DNA from: a virus
Direction: 5' to 3' (one strand)
Virus record (IMG/VR): IMGVR_UViG_3300025674_000352
Location: 1 to 25,455 of that record
Length of the DNA: 25,455 bases
How positions within the stretch are numbered: the stretch's first letter is position 1; each line of letters starts with the position of its first letter. The notes under the pieces are model-generated. The model was not told the origin of the DNA. It did not search any database and saw nothing but the letters and a program-made list of their open reading frames with translations. This document shows, piece after piece, positions 22,351-25,455 of the stretch. The translations under genes were made by a program, and so were the position numbers.

Positions 22351-22554
22351 TCACTCAGGACGTAGCTTTGGCTTGAGCGATGCAGACAATGTGCCTGTAT
22401 CCTTGCACAAAATATCAGCTGGTAACACGTTAGATATTTCCTCAGCTGCGCGCACCAGCTCGTAACATTTGTCTGCGCTGTTCACCAGGATATGGCTTTC
22501 CATTTGATAGCCGTTCAGCATGTAAATAATTGTAAAGATATAGTAAGTTGCCAT
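22351..22554 (-). CDS. Small two-cysteine protein, end of leftward operon
   Basis: A 67-aa protein with a hydrophobic start (MATYYIFTIIYML), a strand (YQMESHILV), a helix beginning at Cys30 (KCYELVRAAEEI) and a strand ending at Cys50 (PADILC), then a polar Pro/Lys-rich tail. The layout closely parallels the protein at 19601-19777. AAGAGG lies about eight bases before the start codon on the minus strand. It is the most distal gene of the recombination operon. The function is unknown. A disulfide-stabilised exported protein is possible. Confidence 0.68.
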   Translation of the reverse strand: MATYYIFTIIYMLNGYQMESHILVNSADKCYELVRAAEEISNVLPADILCKDTGTLSASLKPKLRPE

Positions 22555-22587
22555 TGCCTCTGCCTCTTATTTTGTTAGATTGTTTTG

Positions 22588-22645
22588 GTGGGTGGTGGCA
22601 TTCCCAAGCCCAAGTTATAGTCCGACCATATATAACGCCACCCAC
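22588..22645. other. 95-nt gap with a long-range inverted repeat
   Basis: Between the HTH gene and the last gene of the leftward operon lies a non-coding gap. GTGGGTGG (22588-22595) can pair with CCACCCAC (22638-22645) around a 42-nt loop. A smaller TATA-rich dyad lies inside the loop. It could be a processing site, attenuator or small structured RNA on the minus strand. No U-tract follows, so it is not an ordinary terminator. Confidence 0.25.
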
Positions 22646-22649
22646 ACGA

Positions 22650-22913
22650 TTATTCCCAGGGCGCTGGCTGTACGGATACCCCGCTCGATCTAACGCCTGG
22701 TCTCTTATCTTTTTTGATGCTTGTGTATTTTTCCCCGTACCGCTTCGGAAACCTAATACCAAGCTCATAGGCCCACTTTCTTAGGGAACGTGGATCCATG
22801 CCTAGCTCTCTCGCAGCGTCAGTCATGTATAAATTATTGACGCTTTCGATTAATTCATGCAGCTCTTGTCTATGCCGAGCTGCTAACTCTTTGTAACTTT
22901 CTATCTTTGCCAC
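22650..22913 (-). CDS. Helix-turn-helix protein of the recombination operon
   Basis: An 87-aa basic protein with a helix (ESYKELAARHRQELHELIES) and then a helix-turn-helix unit (LYMTDAARELGMDPRSLRKW), followed by YELGIRFPKR and a basic tail ending QPAPWE. GTG at 22913 is taken as the start because it overlaps the stop of the upstream gene. The longer open frame to 22985 would read the neighbour's Gln-rich tail out of frame and gives only Thr/Ala low-complexity sequence. An internal ATG at residue 30 is another option. No Shine-Dalgarno sequence is seen. Likely a DNA-binding regulator or accessory factor. Confidence 0.6.
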   Translation of the reverse strand: MAKIESYKELAARHRQELHELIESVNNLYMTDAARELGMDPRSLRKWAYELGIRFPKRYGEKYTSIKKDKRPGVRSSGVSVQPAPWE

Positions 22914-23311
22914 GGCGCTGGTTGTTGTTGTGGTTGCTGCCAAGCCTGTTGAGGCTGTTGTTGTGGAGCTGGTTGTTGCTGCCACTGTTGCTGTTGAGGC
23001 GGCTGTTGATAGTTTTGTTGCGGTGGTTGCTGAGGCTGATCCTCTGGCTTGCGGTTTGGAAACAGGTTCCAGGATCCGATCTTAGGCCAGGATCCGCGCT
23101 CCTCGCCCTGCTTTGCCTGGATAGAAATGTTTACGGTCAGGCGGTGCTGCAACATAATATCGTGGATCTGTTGGATCGCAGCCTGGGCAGCTGGATCACC
23201 CTTCATTTCTTTTGGCTCGTTTATCCAGGCGGCAGCTGCCATATCAACAGCTTGCCCATTGTTCATAAATCCCTGGATCTGCAAATTGTTATTTCCTAGT
23301 TGTGGTCTCAT
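22901..23311 (-). CDS. Gln/Pro-tailed protein, possible ssDNA-binding partner
   Basis: This 136-aa protein has a compact N-terminal part of about 92 residues (DMAAAAWINEPKEMKGDPAA, LTVNISIQAKQGEERGSWPK, GSWNLFPN) and then a disordered tail of about 40 residues made almost only of Gln, Pro, Trp and Ala, ending QPAPWQR. A folded head plus a flexible tail with a conserved tip is the plan of ssDNA-binding proteins, and the gene directly follows an annealing-protein gene. No OB-fold signature can be read, so that role is inference. Its ATG overlaps the upstream stop (ATGA), with AAAGG about seven bases before. Confidence 0.7.
   Translation of the reverse strand: MRPQLGNNNLQIQGFMNNGQAVDMAAAAWINEPKEMKGDPAAQAAIQQIHDIMLQHRLTVNISIQAKQGEERGSWPKIGSWNLFPNRKPEDQPQQPPQQNYQQPPQQQQWQQQPAPQQQPQQAWQQPQQQPAPWQR
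22905..23035. repeat. CAA/CAG-rich low-complexity tract encoding the poly-Gln/Pro tail
   Basis: On the minus strand this stretch is a run of CAA, CAG and CCA codons with occasional TGG and GCT. It is imperfect, so translation and not simple slippage seems to be maintained. It could still expand or contract by slippage. Confidence 0.7.
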
Positions 23312-23958
23312 AGAAACGCCTTTCTTTTGTTAGCTTCTAGTTCGATTTGTTTATATAGGTCAGGACAACTCAGGTTCAGACGATCGAGCTGATCGCTGAA
23401 ATAATCATCCCATTGCTTCAGCTCATCCAGAGTATTGATGCCCTGGATCTCTGTAATTCTTTGCCTGGTAAATTCTTCATCCGCTGCGCGCAATTCGTCA
23501 ACAGGGTTAGGGGGTGTCAAGTTAGGCTGTGGCTGGGGTGAAACTGGCACCTTTTGCTGTGCGATAGCTTCTTTATTATTCGCCGCCACTTCTAGCTCGA
23601 ACGCACTAGCGTACTGCCCGCCATGCAAACCAAGCGATGCCAGGGCGCGCCCTACGGCTGATGTTTCTGCGTTTTCCATTGCCGATGTTTTGTTCACGTT
23701 TGAGGATCCGCGTATCTCCTCAGCAATTCCGCTTCCGATCGTCATGCCCTGGTCGTTTTTGATATACGCCTGGACGACTACGCGATGCCCATCATCGACG
23801 CGGATCTCTGTCTCAATGCCCAGGCTTGTACCGAATGTTTTGCGCAGCGCTTCCACACGAATGAATACTTCTGTGTACTTTTTGCCGCCCCTTTGTGTAA
23901 CGCCGTGTGTTCGATTGAGATCGTTCACCTCGGACATTGCCTCGATTAGTTCTTTCAT
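23308..23958 (-). CDS. Single-strand annealing protein, Erf/Rad52-like
   Basis: This 216-aa protein has the marker block of phage annealing proteins: DDGHRVVVQAYIKNDQG near residues 55-71 and TSAMENAETSAVGRALASLG at 91-110, the T-S-A-x-E-N-x-E-T-S-A-x-G-R-A-L pattern seen in Erf/Sak-type proteins. The last third is Pro-rich and then helical, with ELRAADEEFTRQRITEIQGI. It should anneal complementary single strands produced by the exonuclease encoded just upstream. GGGAG lies about six bases before ATG, and both ends overlap neighbours as ATGA, so exonuclease and annealing protein are made in step. The subfamily assignment is approximate. Confidence 0.82.
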   Translation of the reverse strand: MKELIEAMSEVNDLNRTHGVTQRGGKKYTEVFIRVEALRKTFGTSLGIETEIRVDDGHRVVVQAYIKNDQGMTIGSGIAEEIRGSSNVNKTSAMENAETSAVGRALASLGLHGGQYASAFELEVAANNKEAIAQQKVPVSPQPQPNLTPPNPVDELRAADEEFTRQRITEIQGINTLDELKQWDDYFSDQLDRLNLSCPDLYKQIELEANKRKAFL

Positions 23959-24944
23959 CTTGTTACTCCCGCAAGTGTTTTTGCTTTGCGCAGTACGTCA
24001 GGATGTAGATCCCGCCACACAAAGCTGTCTCCGAAATGAGGGTCACAAAGTTTTAGAAGTTGCTCTACACTATCTGTAACCATCATAAGTTTTTCTCGCC
24101 GCATACACGCCGCAGTAACATCCTGTAGCGCATATTCTAGCTGTTCGATTGTTGCCTCAAACACAACATATCCTAAGCGGTTTGCATAAACAATCCTGGG
24201 GATCTTGCCTGTGATGTTCCAGTATCCCGCAAGCTGCAATAAATGCATCTGCTTAATTTCTTTGGGCAATGAGTTTGCTCTGGGTTTATCTGTATCAACA
24301 CCAGTATCCCATTGCGTCTTTAGTTCAACGGCGCCTTCCTGGTAATCTCCAAAGCCCAGGTAATCTAGTTCGCAACCAGGTAACTTGCCGCGCAGCTCGG
24401 TCTGTCCGATGATTTGGTTGGCGCCCTGCATAGCTTCACGCAAACCCGCCTGGGCATTTTCGCATACAAGTTCAAACTCGCACTTGCCGATCTCATCTTT
24501 GTTTCTCTGCGCCTTGCCTTCTTCGTTGTATCGGTTCAGCTGGCGCCCTTCGATCTGCGCTTTTGTTTTGTCCTGGTCAATCCAGGATCCAGTATGCAAA
24601 GAAGTTAGCACGTTCAGCGCTTCTCGATACGCCTCTCCCTGCATTGCTCCTTCGATTAACATAAGGTCACAGTAATACTCTACAGCGCGCCCGCTGCACA
24701 TATTGATGTTGTCGTTGTACTGGATCTTGTTTCTGTAATCTCGATAGTATCCAGATTGTTGCAGCAATGTTTCTGCCTGGGCTTTGTCGCCATCTGTCTC
24801 GTCACTGATAACTTTTAACGCATTTGATAGCGCTGGGCGCATGACACCTTTCTGAAAAAAAGTGTAATAATCTTGGGTACTTGGCTGAGAATGGTGGTAA
24901 TATCCTTTGCTGTACGCCCAATTTTTGCTGTTATTTATGCCCAT
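23955..24944 (-). CDS. PD-(D/E)XK exonuclease, RecB/Cas4-like
   Basis: This 329-aa protein has the ordered motifs of RecB-family nucleases: SGRAVE with Glu89 (G-x-x-x-E motif), Asp194 in CELDYLGFG, VELKT with Glu207 and Lys209 (E-x-K), and QLAGYW with Gln237 and Tyr241 (Q-x-x-x-Y). All expected catalytic residues are present. Followed by an annealing protein in the same operon, it is probably the 5'-3' exonuclease of a lambda Red-type system acting on phage DNA ends. It is the first gene of the leftward operon. GGAAG lies eight bases before ATG 24944, and upstream is the divergent control region. A second Met near residue 35 is an alternative start but would lose conserved-looking sequence. 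Confidence 0.85.
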   Translation of the reverse strand: MGINNSKNWAYSKGYYHHSQPSTQDYYTFFQKGVMRPALSNALKVISDETDGDKAQAETLLQQSGYYRDYRNKIQYNDNINMCSGRAVEYYCDLMLIEGAMQGEAYREALNVLTSLHTGSWIDQDKTKAQIEGRQLNRYNEEGKAQRNKDEIGKCEFELVCENAQAGLREAMQGANQIIGQTELRGKLPGCELDYLGFGDYQEGAVELKTQWDTGVDTDKPRANSLPKEIKQMHLLQLAGYWNITGKIPRIVYANRLGYVVFEATIEQLEYALQDVTAACMRREKLMMVTDSVEQLLKLCDPHFGDSFVWRDLHPDVLRKAKTLAGVTR

Positions 24945-24959
24945 GTGTTTAACTTCCGT

Positions 24960-24988
24960 TTGACAGATTGTGTCTAACCGTATTAAAT
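24960..24988 (+). promoter_or_regulatory. Sigma70-type promoter of the HTH regulator
   Basis: A perfect TTGACA -35 (24960-24965) is followed by exactly 17 bases and TTAAAT (24983-24988, four of six matches to TATAAT). Transcription starting near 24996 would give a 20-nt leader ending in the AAGGGG ribosome site at 25004-25009 of the regulator gene. Confidence 0.65.
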
Positions 24989-24990
24989 AC
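24962..24990. promoter_or_regulatory. Candidate operator dyads in the divergent control region
   Basis: Two short dyads overlap the promoter elements. GACA-N5-TGTC (24962-24974) touches the -35, and the perfect 11-mer GTATTAAATAC (24980-24990) covers the -10. Placement suits repression by the neighbouring Cro/CI-size protein, controlling its own gene and perhaps the leftward exonuclease operon. Dyads this short also occur by chance. Confidence 0.4.
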
Positions 24991-25015
24991 TGAAAAACAT
25001 TTCAAGGGGTTTTTT

Positions 25016-25219
25016 ATGACATTAGAAGAATGGCGAAACAAAAAGAAACTGAGCTACCCGCAGCTTGCAAAGAAATTGGGTGCGGCTCATGGCACGGTGG
25101 CGCGCAGATGGTGCTTGCCGAAAGATCACAAAGATCGAATGATACCTAGCCCGAAGTTCATGGCAATCATCCATGAAAGCACGTTGGGTGAAGTTACAGC
25201 TAACGATTTCTACAGGTGA
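25016..25219 (+). CDS. Small Cro/CI-like HTH regulator
   Basis: A 67-aa protein from ATG 25016, supported by AAGGGG (25004-25009) six bases upstream. A longer frame from 24968 would begin inside the promoter and is rejected. The sequence TLEEWRNKKKLSYPQLAKKL then GAAHGTVARRW is a helix-turn-helix of the XRE type, with a Cro-like end (MAIIHESTLGEVTANDFYR). It reads divergently from the recombination operon and sits just upstream of a nuclease gene. It probably binds the dyads at 24962-24990 to tune early transcription. A lysogeny switch is not implied, as no integrase is seen here. Confidence 0.78.
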   Translation: MTLEEWRNKKKLSYPQLAKKLGAAHGTVARRWCLPKDHKDRMIPSPKFMAIIHESTLGEVTANDFYR

Positions 25220-25222
25220 TCT

Positions 25223-25455
25223 ATGGGCGGGAAAGCGGCAAGAGATAAAGGCGCAGCCTACGAGCGGGAGATTGTAAACTGGCATAGGGATCGAGGTGTA
25301 GAAGCCGAGCGGATCCCGTTGTCTGGTGCAATGAAGGGAAACTATGCGAGTGACATAAAGCTGGGGCCACAGCTGGCTCTTACAGCTGAGTGCAAGCGCA
25401 GAGCGAGAGCGTACCAGGATCTATATGATGCGCTCGACCAGGACGATAGTGATAT
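25223..25455 (+). CDS. Hjc-like PD-(D/E)XK nuclease (partial, runs off the window)
   Basis: The first 77 residues are visible. KGAAYEREIVNWHRDRGVEA, then RIPLSGAMKGNYASDIKLG and LTAECKRR, follow the Holliday-junction resolvase (Hjc) and related phage nuclease plan: an early Glu in helix 1, R-x-P-x-S-G, Asp in ASDI, then E-C-K as the E-x-K pair. It may resolve branched DNA or act as an endonuclease in replication or packaging. AGGTG at 25214-25218 lies ahead of ATG 25223, three bases after the regulator's stop. The C-terminus is beyond the window. Confidence 0.78.
   Translation, partial: MGGKAARDKGAAYEREIVNWHRDRGVEAERIPLSGAMKGNYASDIKLGPQLALTAECKRRARAYQDLYDALDQDDSD

Noticed and set aside
22442-22768. 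108-aa minus-strand ORF crossing the gap in the leftward operon
   Set aside because: It overlaps two better genes out of frame and is rich in rare-type composition. Its start would lie inside the HTH gene without a ribosome site.
23435-24079. 214-aa plus-strand ORF opposite the annealing protein
   Set aside because: It is antisense to a conserved gene and Ser/Cys-rich, a usual shadow signature.
24945-25455. Lysogeny module around the Cro/CI-like gene
   Set aside because: No integrase, excisionase or attachment site is visible. A small HTH regulator alone does not show temperate life.

Overview
The window looks like part of the genome of a lytic, podovirus-type tailed phage, probably a marine one infecting an alphaproteobacterium. 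Gene order in the left half follows the T7 virion block (positions of genes 10, 11, 12, 13, 14, 15, 16, 17), and nearly all genes abut or overlap with ATGA or TAATG junctions. The alphaproteobacterial host is an inference. It rests on the 3-TM holin resembling the family named for gene-transfer-agent release, on moderate G+C, and on several small proteins of types I associate with marine phages.

Layout. (1) 1-12,073, rightward: the end of an unidentified virion gene, a strong intrinsic terminator, tail tubular A-like and B-like proteins, GNAT-like and gp14-like small internal virion proteins, a gp15-like 823-aa protein, and then two very large proteins where T7 has gene 16. The first of these (1116 aa) carries a ParB-like motif block and a zeta-toxin-like kinase, a polyvalent-protein architecture. 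Two good nested ORFs with strong ribosome binding sites lie in its inter-domain stretches. (2) 12,130-17,708, rightward: a T7-type tail fibre with a 13-fold ten-residue repeat, a small virion protein, and three tandem paralogues that each contain six blade-like repeats (predicted six-bladed propellers), the first with an FN3 domain. (3) 17,714-22,350, rightward: accessory and lysis genes, including a coiled-coil protein, several small membrane proteins, an EF-hand membrane protein, a 3-TM holin, an M15 peptidase endolysin, three short basic proteins sharing a C-terminal K-x-S-M-M motif, and a virion protein. (4) 22,351-24,944, leftward: an early-type recombination operon of RecB-like PD-(D/E)XK exonuclease, Erf/Rad52-like annealing protein, a Q/P-tailed protein possibly acting on ssDNA, an HTH protein and a small two-cysteine protein. 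(5) 24,945-25,455: a divergent control region with a good sigma70-type promoter overlapped by short dyads, a Cro/CI-size HTH regulator, and the start of an Hjc-like nuclease that runs off the window.

How it fits together: the left block builds the tail and the proteins ejected into the cell. The tail-fibre and propeller cassette probably sets host recognition. The lysis cassette may have its own extended -10 promoter at 19,814. The leftward operon would process and anneal phage DNA ends early in infection. The cassette from about 13.7 to 20.0 kb has no CCWGG site that I can find by eye, although the motif is dense on both sides, so it may have a different evolutionary source. No tRNA, CRISPR array, insertion sequence, integrase or attachment site was recognised. 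There is no gene-free stretch longer than about 100 bases.
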